A stretch of 63,592 nt of DNA from an uncultured Prevotellaceae bacterium (GCA_900318555.1 ONKX01000010.1:1-63592); one strand, 5' to 3'; counted from the stretch's first letter, positions 27,579 to 37,212 are shown. A program made the numbers and translations. The notes: generated from the letters alone by a model not told the origin.

Positions 27579-28913
27579 ATGGATAATAACATACTGCTCG
27601 ATTTTGGCGAGCCCGAGAAAGAGAATAGCATCATCAAGGTGATTGGTGTTGGTGGAGGTGGTGGTAATGCCGTCAACCACATGTATCGCGAGGGTATTCA
27701 CGATGTGACCTTCGTATTGTGTAATACGGATAATCAGGCACTGAACGATTCGCCTGTCCCCGTCCATCTGCAGTTGGGCAAGGAAGGTCTTGGGGCCGGT
27801 AATCGTCCTGAAAAGGCCCGTGCTGCTGCGGAGGAGAGTCTGGATGATATTAAGAACCTGTTTAACGACGGCACCCGTATGGCCTTCATCACTGCTGGAA
27901 TGGGTGGTGGTACGGGTACTGGTGCTGCTCCTGTCATTGCCCGTGTGTCGAAGGAGATGGGTATTCTGACGGTAGGTATCGTTACCATTCCCTTCCGTTT
28001 TGAGGGTGACCGTAAGATTGATCAGGCACTGGATGGTGTCGAGGAAATGTCGAAGCACGTCGATGCCTTGCTCGTCATCAATAATGAACGCCTGCGCGAA
28101 ATATATCCTGAGCTCACCGTGCTCGATGCTTTTGGTAAGGCTGACGATACATTGAGTGTCGCTGCCAAGTCTATTGCAGAGATTATTACTGTTCATGGAC
28201 TCATCAACCTCGACTTCAACGACGTCAAGACCGTGTTGAAGGACGGCGGGGTTGCTATCATGTCCACTGGTTATGGCGAGGGTGAAGGCCGTGTAAAGAA
28301 GGCTATTGACGATGCCCTCAACTCACCGCTCCTCAACGAGAATGACGTCTTCAATTCGAAGAAGATTCTGCTCAGCATCTCGTTTGCTGGCAATAAGGAC
28401 GGCACTGGTTCGTTGATGATGGAGGAGATGAACGATGTCAACGATTTCATGGGTAAGTTCGGTAACGACTTCGAAATCAAGTGGGGACTGGCCACTGACC
28501 CCGAATTGGGCAAGAAGGTGAAGGTTACCATTTTGGCTACCGGTTTTGGTATCGACCGTGTCGACGGTATGTCCAGTCACCGTCAGCATCGTAACACGCA
28601 GGAGGAGGCAACCCGTATTGCTGCTGAGCAGGAGAAGGAAGCCCAGCGTCAGGATCGTCGTAATCGCTACTATGGTGGTGACGGACAGAGCAAGCGCTAC
28701 AAGCGTCGTCCTCATATCTACCTGTTCCGTCCTGAGGATTTGGATAACGACGATGTTATCTCTGCTGTGGAGCAGACACCGACCTACAAGCGTACGCGTG
28801 AGATTCTGGATAGCATCTACAGTCAGGCTAGTGGTGAAGATATCTCCCAAAAGGAAGAATCCACTCACCAGCCACAGTCCGATGCTGTTCAGGGTACAAT
28901 CAAGTTCGGATAG
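27579..28913 (+). CDS. ftsZ: Cell division protein FtsZ
   Basis: Tubulin-like GTPase forming the Z ring, 444 residues. N-terminal VIGVGGGGGNAVNHMY, the tubulin signature TAGMGGGTGTGAAPVIA (about residues 105-121), the RFEGDRK loop, and the T7-type segment LINLDFNDVKTVL with catalytic DFxDV geometry are all present. The GTPase and C-terminal core ends near residue 320. A Gln/Arg-rich linker follows, then a conserved tail (PTYKRTREILDSIYSQ and GTIKFG at the end). It is the last gene of the cluster and converges with nrdG, 12 bp between the stops. No clear terminator was seen there. Confidence 0.97.
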   Translation: MDNNILLDFGEPEKENSIIKVIGVGGGGGNAVNHMYREGIHDVTFVLCNTDNQALNDSPVPVHLQLGKEGLGAGNRPEKARAAAEESLDDIKNLFNDGTRMAFITAGMGGGTGTGAAPVIARVSKEMGILTVGIVTIPFRFEGDRKIDQALDGVEEMSKHVDALLVINNERLREIYPELTVLDAFGKADDTLSVAAKSIAEIITVHGLINLDFNDVKTVLKDGGVAIMSTGYGEGEGRVKKAIDDALNSPLLNENDVFNSKKILLSISFAGNKDGTGSLMMEEMNDVNDFMGKFGNDFEIKWGLATDPELGKKVKVTILATGFGIDRVDGMSSHRQHRNTQEEATRIAAEQEKEAQRQDRRNRYYGGDGQSKRYKRRPHIYLFRPEDLDNDDVISAVEQTPTYKRTREILDSIYSQASGEDISQKEESTHQPQSDAVQGTIKFG

Positions 28914-28925
28914 CCAACTTGTTGT

Positions 28926-29408
28926 TTATACTGCGATATCCTGCTGCCGCCAGAAGCGGTAAGTAATATCTTCGAAATCACCATCCAGCGTGCGACGATA
29001 AAGCCGCTGGTTGGTGGTTGCTGATTTCAAGGGCCCGAGATGTTTGATATAGGGTCCCACCTTAATATAATCGAAATCCTGTTTATTGACGACAGAGGGA
29101 ATACGGATACGTCCGCTGTACCACGCCACGTGGAACTGTGGATGATATTCGTGGATATACTGTGCCAACATGTTGATGCTACGAGGGTCTGCATCGCCTC
29201 CCATGAACGAGATGCAGGTGATGTCAGTACCATACTGGCTGACGAAGTCGTCGATAGCGTCAGTATTCAGCGGCATACCCACGTCCTCCCAAAGGTAATG
29301 ACTATGACACCCAGGACAGTGACACGGGCAATTACTGATATTAATTGCCAGTGTCACTTCGTCGGGTATCTCTTGAAAAACGATTCCTGTGTTAACGTAT
29401 TTCAGCAT
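28926..29408 (-). CDS. nrdG: Anaerobic ribonucleoside-triphosphate reductase activating protein NrdG
   Basis: Radical-SAM activase, 160 residues, that makes the glycyl radical in NrdD. The iron-sulphur cluster motif CX3CX2C is intact in ISNCPCHCPGCHSHYLW (about residues 24-40). ITCISFMGGDADP is the GGD/GGE-type SAM-binding strand. The protein is compact, as expected for NrdG. It starts three bases after the nrdD stop, in the usual nrdD-nrdG operon, and allows deoxynucleotide synthesis without oxygen. Confidence 0.93.
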   Translation of the reverse strand: MLKYVNTGIVFQEIPDEVTLAINISNCPCHCPGCHSHYLWEDVGMPLNTDAIDDFVSQYGTDITCISFMGGDADPRSINMLAQYIHEYHPQFHVAWYSGRIRIPSVVNKQDFDYIKVGPYIKHLGPLKSATTNQRLYRRTLDGDFEDITYRFWRQQDIAV

Positions 29409-29411
29409 GGT

Positions 29412-31514
29412 TTAAGCCTCCGTATGCGCATAGAAACGACGGGCAGCCTCTTCCTGACGAGCCTGTGAGAAGTTCGATACGCGCTTCAGATAACCGATAA
29501 TACGGGTCATGTAGTCGACATTCTTTGAATGGCAATGCGGGCACTCCTTCAGATATCGCTTGTCGATATGTCCACAGTCGTTGCAGACAGTGTTGGGGAT
29601 GTTGAAGGTGAAGTAGTTACACCCCTCCTGTGCAGCAACCTTCAGCAGGTGCAGATACTGTTGTTTCGAGAGGTGCTCGTCGAGGTTCATGTGGAGTGCC
29701 GAACCACCAGTGAGGTGTTCGATATATGGTGCGCCATGCAGTTTGAACTTATCAAGTACGGTGAGTGAATCATCCTCTACCACATAGAAATAGCTGTTGT
29801 AGCAGTCGCGAGGTACGAAATAACCGTCTTCGCGATCCCACTTGGCGTGCTTCACACCGACGTTCTCAGCAGGAATCATCTCGCAGTTGAACATCACCTC
29901 CTTCGAACGGTATTGCTTGTTGTACTTCTCAATGAGTCCGAGGATGCCCTGTACGAACTTCTTATAGTCGTCATTAGGCGTAATCTTGAGACCCATAAAT
30001 TCGGCAGCCTCCACGAGACCGTTGATACCGATGGTGAGATACTGGCGGTTGATGTTGATGTAGCCGGCATCAAACAGCGGCAGCATGCCATGAGCCTGTA
30101 GTTCCTTCAGGTTCTCGTTATAAGCCAACTGGACCTTATGACACAGGTCGATAATGCCACTGAGATACTCGAGATAATCCATCTTGTGGTTGACAGCATA
30201 CTGGATGCAACGGTTCAGATTGATGGTCAGCACTGACTTCGAACCTGTGGACACACCACCGGCGCCAAGGGTGTAGCTGAAGCCGTTGTCGGTAATCTCG
30301 TTACGCAGACGGCAGCAAGAACTCAAAGAGTCCGCATTGTCGCTCATGTAGGTAAAGAACGAGTGTCCCTCAGCATACATCTCAGCGGTGAAGTCGCCCC
30401 ATTCCTTATCCTTGCACTCGCCATTCTCGTCGACGAGCAGTGCCATAGTCTCTACGGGGAAGGTCAGCAGCGTTTTGGTACGCTCCTGGTTGAACCACTT
30501 CATGAAACGCTTCTGCAACCAAGAGAGACCCTCCCAATCTGGCTGTGAACCATCGGGGAAGTAGAACTCACCGAAGATGCTCTGGAAATAATACTTGTCG
30601 TAGTAGGCCACATTCCAGAACACAGCCTGATAGTTGCGGGCACCTGTAGGCTGGTTCAGCGTGTAGACAATCTGCTCGAAGTAGTCAGTGATGACCTTGT
30701 CGATGGTACGCTTCTTCAGCGAGAGGTCGGCCTGCTGGTCAGGATGCTGCCAGTAGTCCTTGCCATACTCATTACCGATGAAGTAGTTCATGTACATCAG
30801 GAACTCGGGGGTAGCACAAGCACCGGAAAGCATCGAGCTCACCATGAATACCATGTTGACGAAGCCACCGGCAAATGACTTCAGGTTAGTGGGAGCCGTG
30901 GAGTTACCGCCAATGGCAGTCGTGCCACCAATCAGCCAAGGATACATGGTTATAGAGGCACAGTAGTTAGCCAGCGATGTCTCGTCGTTCTTATATATAA
31001 AGTGATGGGTTAATTTGTCGATATATTCGTTGGCTAGGTCTTTGCCATACATCTTCTTGATACGGTCCACCAGTAGGCGACGGTTCAGACGGATGAAGTT
31101 CGACTTGGGCAATTCTCCAATGAGTGTAGCAATGTTTTTGTGTTCCACATTGGCATTGGCATCGTATTTCGAACCAGTAGCCGCGTTGACCGATTCGGTG
31201 TACTCAGAGAGGAACATCATCTTCTCCAATGTGTCACGGTCTTCAGTGTGTTCCTGACGATAAAGGATAAATGACTTGGCGACCTTGTAGAATCCTTCGC
31301 GCATCAGAGCCTCCTCTACCTGGTTCTGAATGTCTTCCACTTTGATGTCGTCGTGCATGTCCAAATGACTCAGAATCTTTGATACTGTTCCGAGGTCAGC
31401 AGGTTCGTCTACACTCTCGAATGCCTTGACGATGGCATTCATAATTTTGTCTAATGAAAAGCGATCTTTTGTTCCGTCACGCTTTGTAATAGTAAAGTTT
31501 TTAATCTCCATCAT
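29412..31514 (-). CDS. nrdD: Anaerobic ribonucleoside-triphosphate reductase NrdD
   Basis: Class III ribonucleotide reductase large subunit, 700 residues, reducing NTPs to dNTPs by a glycyl radical. An N-terminal ATP-cone (KRDGTKDRFSLDKIMNAI, residues 10-27) mediates allosteric control. The catalytic barrel carries SSCCRLRNEI with adjacent cysteines. The C-terminal zinc site is CNDC and CPHC, and the radical-bearing segment is TRIIGYLKRVSNFS (Gly near residue 676). Start M-M-E-I-K: either ATG is possible. The leader contains a repeat-palindrome-repeat structure that may be regulatory. Confidence 0.95.
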   Translation of the reverse strand: MMEIKNFTITKRDGTKDRFSLDKIMNAIVKAFESVDEPADLGTVSKILSHLDMHDDIKVEDIQNQVEEALMREGFYKVAKSFILYRQEHTEDRDTLEKMMFLSEYTESVNAATGSKYDANANVEHKNIATLIGELPKSNFIRLNRRLLVDRIKKMYGKDLANEYIDKLTHHFIYKNDETSLANYCASITMYPWLIGGTTAIGGNSTAPTNLKSFAGGFVNMVFMVSSMLSGACATPEFLMYMNYFIGNEYGKDYWQHPDQQADLSLKKRTIDKVITDYFEQIVYTLNQPTGARNYQAVFWNVAYYDKYYFQSIFGEFYFPDGSQPDWEGLSWLQKRFMKWFNQERTKTLLTFPVETMALLVDENGECKDKEWGDFTAEMYAEGHSFFTYMSDNADSLSSCCRLRNEITDNGFSYTLGAGGVSTGSKSVLTINLNRCIQYAVNHKMDYLEYLSGIIDLCHKVQLAYNENLKELQAHGMLPLFDAGYININRQYLTIGINGLVEAAEFMGLKITPNDDYKKFVQGILGLIEKYNKQYRSKEVMFNCEMIPAENVGVKHAKWDREDGYFVPRDCYNSYFYVVEDDSLTVLDKFKLHGAPYIEHLTGGSALHMNLDEHLSKQQYLHLLKVAAQEGCNYFTFNIPNTVCNDCGHIDKRYLKECPHCHSKNVDYMTRIIGYLKRVSNFSQARQEEAARRFYAHTEA

Positions 31515-31569
31515 GGGTTTATTTCTCTATATATGTTTAGTTATTTCAAGTTTCTTTATGCTAGCGAAA

Positions 31570-31625
31570 TTTTCCGTTTTGGACAACTTTTCATTTTTCT
31601 TTTTGCAAAAAGTTTTCCGTTTTGG
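31570..31625 (-). promoter_or_regulatory. Direct repeat flanking a perfect palindrome in the nrdD leader
   Basis: TTTTCCGTTTTGG occurs at 31570-31582 and again, identical, at 31613-31625, 43 bp apart (about four helical turns). Between them lies the 14-bp perfect palindrome CTTTTTGCAAAAAG (31599-31612). All lie between the -7 element and the nrdD start, so a repressor site or leader RNA element is plausible. Confidence 0.5.
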
Positions 31626-31642
31626 TAAACGCTAATCGTTTG

Positions 31643-31650
31643 CAAAGGTA
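31643..31650 (-). promoter_or_regulatory. -7 element for nrdD-nrdG
   Basis: Minus-strand TACCTTTG is a perfect TAnnTTTG, about 130 bp upstream of the nrdD start. It predicts a leader of about 120 nt that includes the repeats at 31570-31625. Confidence 0.6.
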
Positions 31651-31795
31651 CAAAAATTCACCCAAATAGTTATCATTTACCGCAACTTTTTTTATAAAAA
31701 AATGTTAACAGCGAGTGGTTCATAGAAACTGATGACTAATCAAAAACTCGTACGTCATTAATATATAATAAGATAAATCAAAAAACTTAAAGAGT

Positions 31796-32692
31796 ATGAA
31801 CAATAGTAAGTATCGTGGTGTGGTGGTGCCGATGGTGACTCCGGTAACGCAAGATGGACAGCTTGACGTTAAGGCCGTAGAGAGAATAATTGATTTCTTT
31901 GCTGAAAACAAAGTCTCTCCCCTTCTGATGGGAACAACGGGAGAAGGCAATAGCGTGAGTCAGGCTGACGGGCAACTTTTTGTAGAGAAGGCAGTAAAGG
32001 CAGCAAATGGCAGGATATTGATTTATGCAGGGCTTACCGGTAACTGTTTCAGTGAACAAGTTCGTCAGGCAGAGATTTATAGTGCCTTGGGGGCAGATGT
32101 CATTGTAGCCACCCTGCCGACCTATTATGCTTTGACGCCAGATCAGATGTATGAGTATTACAAGACGCTGGCCGATTGCATCACGGGACCGTTGATGCTT
32201 TACAATATTCTGGCTACGACACACATGTCTATTCCAGTGGACGTGATTCGTCGCTTGGCTGATCATCCCAATATTGTGGGCCTGAAGGACTCGGAGCGCG
32301 ATCTGGAACGTATGGCACAGTGTATTGAGATTACTAAGAGTCATCCGGAATTTGCCTATTTCTGTGGTTGGGCGGCACAGTCGGCTCACGCTTTGGAACT
32401 CGGCGGCAATGGCATTGTCCCCTCAACGGGCAACTTTGTGCCAGAGATGTTCCAACAATTATTTGATGCTGCTGTAGCTGGTAATATGGCAACGGCCAAC
32501 CGGCTGCAGGATGAGACCAACGAGATAGCCAAGATATATCAGAAAGACCGCACGCTGGGCCAGAGTCTTACTGCCCTGAAAGTGATGATGAGTACGAAAG
32601 GTCTTTGTGAACCATGGATGCTCATGCCCCTGACGAGACTTTCTGCTGACGAAGAACAAACGATAATAGATAAGGTAAATGCATTGGATTGA
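31796..32692 (+). CDS. Dihydrodipicolinate synthase / N-acetylneuraminate lyase family protein
   Basis: TIM-barrel class I aldolase/lyase, 298 residues, cytosolic. The pyruvate-binding motif MGTTGEGNS (about residues 44-52) and the Schiff-base lysine in NIVGLKDSERD (about Lys163) are intact, and the active-site tyrosine lies in LMLYNI. The family includes DapA and NanA. The gene overlaps a sodium:solute symporter by 14 bp, which argues for catabolism of an imported acid sugar or sialic-acid-like compound rather than lysine synthesis. No nan-type kinase or epimerase is nearby, so the substrate stays open. No good TAnnTTTG was found upstream. Confidence 0.85.
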   Translation: MNNSKYRGVVVPMVTPVTQDGQLDVKAVERIIDFFAENKVSPLLMGTTGEGNSVSQADGQLFVEKAVKAANGRILIYAGLTGNCFSEQVRQAEIYSALGADVIVATLPTYYALTPDQMYEYYKTLADCITGPLMLYNILATTHMSIPVDVIRRLADHPNIVGLKDSERDLERMAQCIEITKSHPEFAYFCGWAAQSAHALELGGNGIVPSTGNFVPEMFQQLFDAAVAGNMATANRLQDETNEIAKIYQKDRTLGQSLTALKVMMSTKGLCEPWMLMPLTRLSADEEQTIIDKVNALD

Positions 32693-34229
32693 TTATACCA
32701 TAGTGCTCATCTCGATAGCTGCAGCCATCGGGATGGGTATGTATTTTGCCCATAGGCAGAAAGACACGTCGACCTACTTCGCTGGCGGAGGAAAAATTCC
32801 TGCCTGGGCTGTGGGTATCTCTATTTTCGCCACACTCATCTCCAGCGTGACATTCCTTGCTTATCCTGGTGCAGCATATGCCGGCAACTGGATTCTGTTG
32901 GTTCAAGGACTGATGGTGCCTATCGTACTCGTGGCACTTATCGGTATCATTGTTCCGCTGTTCCGTAAGGTCATCCGCCTGTCTACCTATGAGTATTTTG
33001 AGCGCCGTTTCGGACTTTTTGCACGTCTCTATTCGTCGTTTGCTTTTACGTTAGGACACTTCTCAAAGGCAGGAACGGTATTCTTCCTTGTTTCAATGGC
33101 GTTGGCTACGTTCCTAAACATTAATATATATAGTATTGTATTGGTGTTGGGTATTACCATTATCATCCTGACCCTGCTTGGTGGTATGGAAGCTATTGTC
33201 TGGATGGATGTAGTGCAGGGAGCATTACTCATCGGTGGCGGCATTATCTGTATTCTGATTCTGATGTTCGGTATCGATGGAGGACCGTCTGAACTGTTCC
33301 GCATTGCTGGTGAGTACGACAAGATAGACTTCGGACCTTACGATTGGAGCCTCAGTGAATTGTGTTTCCTGGTGATGGTACTCAATGGTATCTTCTATGC
33401 ACTGCAAAAATACGGTACTGACCAGACCATCGTGCAACGTTATCTGGCTGCCAAAAACGACCGCGAGGCCAAAAAGGCGGCCTATATCGGTGTACTGATG
33501 TCTGTTCCCATTTGGGCGCTGTTTATGTTTATTGGTACAGCACTCTTTGCCTATTACCACGCTCAGGGTGCGCCGCTATTGCCTGAGGACCTAAAGGCCG
33601 ACGAGGTGTTTCCTTATTTCATTGCTCATGAGTTACCTGTTGGTATTCGTGGACTCATCATCGCCGCCCTTGCCGCTGCAGCTATCTCGTCATTGGATGC
33701 CGACCTCAACTGTCTCTCTGCCATCGCCGTGCAGGACTATTACGTACGTTTCCGTAAACATACGGATGACAAGCAGCAATTGCGTTTCGGCAAATGGATG
33801 GTTGTGATTGCTGGTGCGGGTGCTATTGGTGTTGCCTGTCTTTACATCTCATGGGGTGGGGAGGGTGTTCTTGGTGCACTGTTCTCGCTCTATGCCATCT
33901 TCTCTGCGGGTATTGTCGGCATCTTTATGCTGGGTCTGTTCAGTCGCCGAGCCAACAAACAAGGGCTCTACATCGGCATTGCTGCCGCTGTGCTGTTTAC
34001 GGCCTATGCTGTGCTCACCTCTACGAAGGTCGACATTCACGGTACAGGTGTCAAGGAAACTCTGCTTGACTTAGGTGACTGGAACTTCACCCATCACAAA
34101 TACATGTTGGGTGTCTATAGCCACCTCATAGTCCTCGTAGTGGGTTATCTGGCCAGCTACCTATTCAAGACGCCACTTGCCGACAAGGAACTGACCATCT
34201 GGGGATATTTCGAGGAGAAAAAAGCATAG
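32679..34229 (+). CDS. Sodium:solute symporter (SSS family)
   Basis: Inner-membrane transporter of 516 residues with about 13 hydrophobic helices, a length typical for the SSS family. Conserved features include WAVGISIFATLISSVTFLAY after the first helix, the sodium-site region, LLGGMEAIVWMDVVQGALL and ALAAAAISSLDADLNCLSA. Within Bacteroidota such proteins often import sialic acid or other sugar acids next to a NanA/DapA-like enzyme, as here. The start overlaps the preceding gene by 14 bp, so the two are translated together. Substrate assignment is inference. Confidence 0.88.
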   Translation: MHWIDYTIVLISIAAAIGMGMYFAHRQKDTSTYFAGGGKIPAWAVGISIFATLISSVTFLAYPGAAYAGNWILLVQGLMVPIVLVALIGIIVPLFRKVIRLSTYEYFERRFGLFARLYSSFAFTLGHFSKAGTVFFLVSMALATFLNINIYSIVLVLGITIIILTLLGGMEAIVWMDVVQGALLIGGGIICILILMFGIDGGPSELFRIAGEYDKIDFGPYDWSLSELCFLVMVLNGIFYALQKYGTDQTIVQRYLAAKNDREAKKAAYIGVLMSVPIWALFMFIGTALFAYYHAQGAPLLPEDLKADEVFPYFIAHELPVGIRGLIIAALAAAAISSLDADLNCLSAIAVQDYYVRFRKHTDDKQQLRFGKWMVVIAGAGAIGVACLYISWGGEGVLGALFSLYAIFSAGIVGIFMLGLFSRRANKQGLYIGIAAAVLFTAYAVLTSTKVDIHGTGVKETLLDLGDWNFTHHKYMLGVYSHLIVLVVGYLASYLFKTPLADKELTIWGYFEEKKA

Positions 34230-34271
34230 ATACGATATTTTCCATTTTTTCTAGCATTCACTGCTCAAAAA

Positions 34272-34303
34272 TTTGGCTTTTTGCTCACTTATTCGTACCT
34301 TTG
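34272..34303 (+). promoter_or_regulatory. Promoter of the CPA2 antiporter gene (shared-motif class)
   Basis: TTTG (34272-34275), 20-bp spacer, then TACCTTTG (34296-34303). The spacer end contains the motif TTGCTCACTTATTCGTA also seen at 41733-41750 and on minus at 59506-59522. The start codon lies 9 bp after the -7 element, so the mRNA would have almost no leader. Confidence 0.75.
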
Positions 34304-34311
34304 CCAACGAA

Positions 34312-36444
34312 ATGCTGATATTGTCGTCATATTTCCCCATCACAAGCCCGACAGTGATCTTCTTTGTCGTGCTGTTGATTATATTGTCAGCACCTATCAT
34401 TATGGGTAAACTGCGTATTCCCCACATCATTGGTATGGTGTTGGCGGGTGTACTGGTGGGAAGATATGGCTTGAACATTCTGGAACGTGACTCGTCGTTT
34501 GAACTGTTTGGAAAGGTTGGTCTGCTCTATATCATGTTTCTGGCAGGATTGGAGATGGATCTGGAAAGTGTCAAGAGAAACTCGCGACGGTTCCTGATAT
34601 TCGGACTACTGACGTGTCTGACCCCCTTGTTAATCACTTATTTCATGGCCATTTGGCTGTTGGGATATTCCGGACAGGCGTCATTTCTATTAGGGTGTAT
34701 TATGGCCTCGAACACGTTGATAGCCTACCCAATTATTTCGCGCTACGGTCTGGGACGTGACTCGAGTGTGATGTTGAGCGTTGGGTCGTCGATGATTTCG
34801 TTGTTCCTCGCTCTGCTGATGCTGGCAGCATTAGCAGCGTCGTATGGTGAAGACGTAGGTTTCGTGTTCTGGATCATGTTCCTGCTGAAGTTCACAGCTT
34901 TCTGTGTCCTGTTGTCATGGGGCATTCCAAAATTGTCGCGTTACTTCCTGCGACGTTACTCTGATGCCATCATGCAGTTCATCTTTGTACTCTGCGTGAT
35001 GTTCCTGTCGGCTGCCATTTCCGAATTCATAGGCGTAGAGGGTATCGTCGGAGCCTTCCTATCAGGACTGATTTTAAACAGGTATATTCCTCACGTGTCA
35101 CCCTTGATGAATCGAATAGAGTTTATCGGCAATGCGATTTTTATCCCTTATTTCCTCATCGGTGTGGGAATGCTGATCAACGTAAGGACACTGTTTGAGG
35201 GCGTCCACATGCTATTTATCGTCGGACTGATAGTCTTCTTTGGAACCTTCGGCAAGGCTGTGGCAGCCTACTTGTCGAGCCTGCTGTTCCGACTGCCGAA
35301 GTCGGCAGGTAATATGATGTTCGGACTGACTTGTGCCCATGCTGCCGGTGCCATTGCCATGGTGATGGTGGGTATGAAGTTGGAAGTGACCCCAGGGGTG
35401 TATTTGGTGAACGACGAGATGCTGAATGGTGTTGTCATCATGATTCTCATCACATGCATCATTTCGACGATGATGACGGAGCATGCTGCACAACAGATTA
35501 CGCTGGCTAATAGATTGCAACCCGCTGAACAGGGGTCGCAGTCGAAGGACGACGAGAAGATCATGCTCTGCGTGAAGTACCCCGAGATTGCTCCCCAGCT
35601 GTTGGAACTGGCTATCATGGTGAGAAACCAGAAGTTGAATCGTGGCTTAGTAGCATTGAATGTGGTGTATGACGACGTCCAAGCGAGCAAGCATCGTGAG
35701 GACGGTTTGCGCCTGTTGGAACGTTTGGAGCAGCGGGTTTCAGCCAGTGATATTCAGATGCAGACACAGGTACGACTGGCCACCAACATTGCCAACGGCA
35801 TCAAACATGCCTTCCGTGAGTTCGGAGCCTCGGAAATCATTATGGGTATGCACGTTCATACGGACGTCAATCCGAAGTTCTGGGGTGAATTCATTCAGAG
35901 TCTCTATAATGGTCTGAACCGTCAGATTGTGCTGACAAGATTCGTCCAGCCCTTGAACACGTTACGCAGAATACAGGTGGCAGTACCCTCAAGAGCAGAA
36001 TTCGAGCCGGGTTTCCACCGCTGGTTGGAGCGACTGGCACGCATGGCTGGAAATCTGGACTGTCGTATCCAGTTCCACGGACGTAACGAGTCGTTGGAAC
36101 TCATCCGCGAATACATCAATAACCGCCATTCCAGCGTGAGGGCAGAATATACCTATATGGCTCATTGGAACGAGTTGCCCAAGCTTGCTGCCAACATCAA
36201 CGAAGACCACATGTTCGTGGTTATCACGGCCCGTAAGGGTACCATCTCGTATAAGAATGCGCTGGAACGTTTGCCCAACGAACTGATGCAGCACTTCAGT
36301 GGTAAGAACCTTATGATACTCTTCCCAGACCAGTATGGCGATGCCAAGGAGGAGAGTATGACCTTTACCGCTGCACAGCATCAGGAGGAGAGCAGTATCT
36401 ATGACAGTATTTCACGGTGGATTAATAAAAGAAGGAAGATGTAA
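34312..36444 (+). CDS. Cation:proton antiporter (CPA2/Kef type) with C-terminal UspA-like tail
   Basis: A 710-residue protein from MLILSSYFPITSP at 34312. The extra upstream codons lie inside the promoter and are rejected. About twelve membrane segments fill residues 1-390, with LGKLRIPHIIGMVLAGVLVG-like start (MGKLRIPHIIGMVLAGVLVG), LFLAGLEMDLESVKRNSRRF near residue 75 and GLTCAHAAGAIAMVMVG near 350. The C-terminal ~300 residues are soluble and resemble paired universal-stress-type domains (RRIQVAVPSRAEFEPGF). The family exchanges K+ or Na+ for protons. It is followed after six bases by the LolD-like gene. It is not closely alike to the second antiporter at 57825. Confidence 0.85.
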   Translation: MLILSSYFPITSPTVIFFVVLLIILSAPIIMGKLRIPHIIGMVLAGVLVGRYGLNILERDSSFELFGKVGLLYIMFLAGLEMDLESVKRNSRRFLIFGLLTCLTPLLITYFMAIWLLGYSGQASFLLGCIMASNTLIAYPIISRYGLGRDSSVMLSVGSSMISLFLALLMLAALAASYGEDVGFVFWIMFLLKFTAFCVLLSWGIPKLSRYFLRRYSDAIMQFIFVLCVMFLSAAISEFIGVEGIVGAFLSGLILNRYIPHVSPLMNRIEFIGNAIFIPYFLIGVGMLINVRTLFEGVHMLFIVGLIVFFGTFGKAVAAYLSSLLFRLPKSAGNMMFGLTCAHAAGAIAMVMVGMKLEVTPGVYLVNDEMLNGVVIMILITCIISTMMTEHAAQQITLANRLQPAEQGSQSKDDEKIMLCVKYPEIAPQLLELAIMVRNQKLNRGLVALNVVYDDVQASKHREDGLRLLERLEQRVSASDIQMQTQVRLATNIANGIKHAFREFGASEIIMGMHVHTDVNPKFWGEFIQSLYNGLNRQIVLTRFVQPLNTLRRIQVAVPSRAEFEPGFHRWLERLARMAGNLDCRIQFHGRNESLELIREYINNRHSSVRAEYTYMAHWNELPKLAANINEDHMFVVITARKGTISYKNALERLPNELMQHFSGKNLMILFPDQYGDAKEESMTFTAAQHQEESSIYDSISRWINKRRKM

Positions 36445-36450
36445 GTTATT

Positions 36451-37212
36451 ATGATAGAAATCAAAGGCATTAAAAAGAGTTTCGGCTCATTGGAAGTTTT
36501 GAAAGGTATCAACCTCACAATCAATAAGGGTGAGGTGGTAAGTATCGTTGGTCCCAGTGGCGCTGGTAAGACAACCCTTCTGCAGATTATCGGTACACTG
36601 GATCGTCCAGATGCCGGAACGGTGTGTGTCGATTCTGTCGATGTGACCTCCCTGTCGCAAAAGAAGCTCTCGGATTTTCGTAACAAGCATATCGGTTTCG
36701 TGTTTCAGTTCCACCAGTTGCTGCCTGAATTCACGGCGTTGGAGAACATCATGATTCCAGCCTATATCGCAGGCACATCCCAGAAGGCAGCCCGACAGCG
36801 AGCTGAGGAACTATTGCAGTTTATGGGATTATCAGACCGTGCCCACCATAAGCCCAATGAACTCAGCGGTGGTGAGAAACAGCGTGTGGCAGTAGCCCGT
36901 GCACTCATTAACAACCCCGCTGTCATTCTGGCTGACGAACCCAGTGGTTCGCTCGATTCCAAGAATAAAGAAGAACTGCACCAGTTGTTTTTCGATCTGA
37001 GGGATAAATACAACCAGACCTTCGTCATCGTTACCCACGACGAAGGCCTGGCAAATATCACCGACCGCACCATCAAGATGCGTGACGGTCTGTTAGAACT
37101 CAGCACTCTTGGGAGTACGGGGGAACGGGATGACGTCACGGATGTTCTGCATACCGGTGACGAACAGTATGAGACGCTCGAAACCGAGACCGAAACCGGC
37201 ATGGGGGCATGA
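36451..37212 (+). CDS. ABC transporter ATP-binding protein, LolD-like, with C-terminal extension
   Basis: Cytosolic ATPase of 253 residues. Walker [10 protein letters not shown] (34-42), Q-loop [10 protein letters not shown], signature [15 protein letters not shown] (about 138-152), Walker [13 protein letters not shown] and the switch histidine in VIVTHDEG are intact. It is closest in pattern to LolD/FtsE/MacB-type ATPases that drive lipoprotein release or mechanotransmission. No permease gene is adjacent. A typical protein would end near KMRDGLL (residue ~214). Here about 39 further residues, Thr/Glu/Gly-rich, are read from DNA that also encodes the C-terminus of asnS on the other strand. 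The extension is probably a lost-stop tail. Confidence 0.88.
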   Translation: MIEIKGIKKSFGSLEVLKGINLTINKGEVVSIVGPSGAGKTTLLQIIGTLDRPDAGTVCVDSVDVTSLSQKKLSDFRNKHIGFVFQFHQLLPEFTALENIMIPAYIAGTSQKAARQRAEELLQFMGLSDRAHHKPNELSGGEKQRVAVARALINNPAVILADEPSGSLDSKNKEELHQLFFDLRDKYNQTFVIVTHDEGLANITDRTIKMRDGLLELSTLGSTGERDDVTDVLHTGDEQYETLETETETGMGA

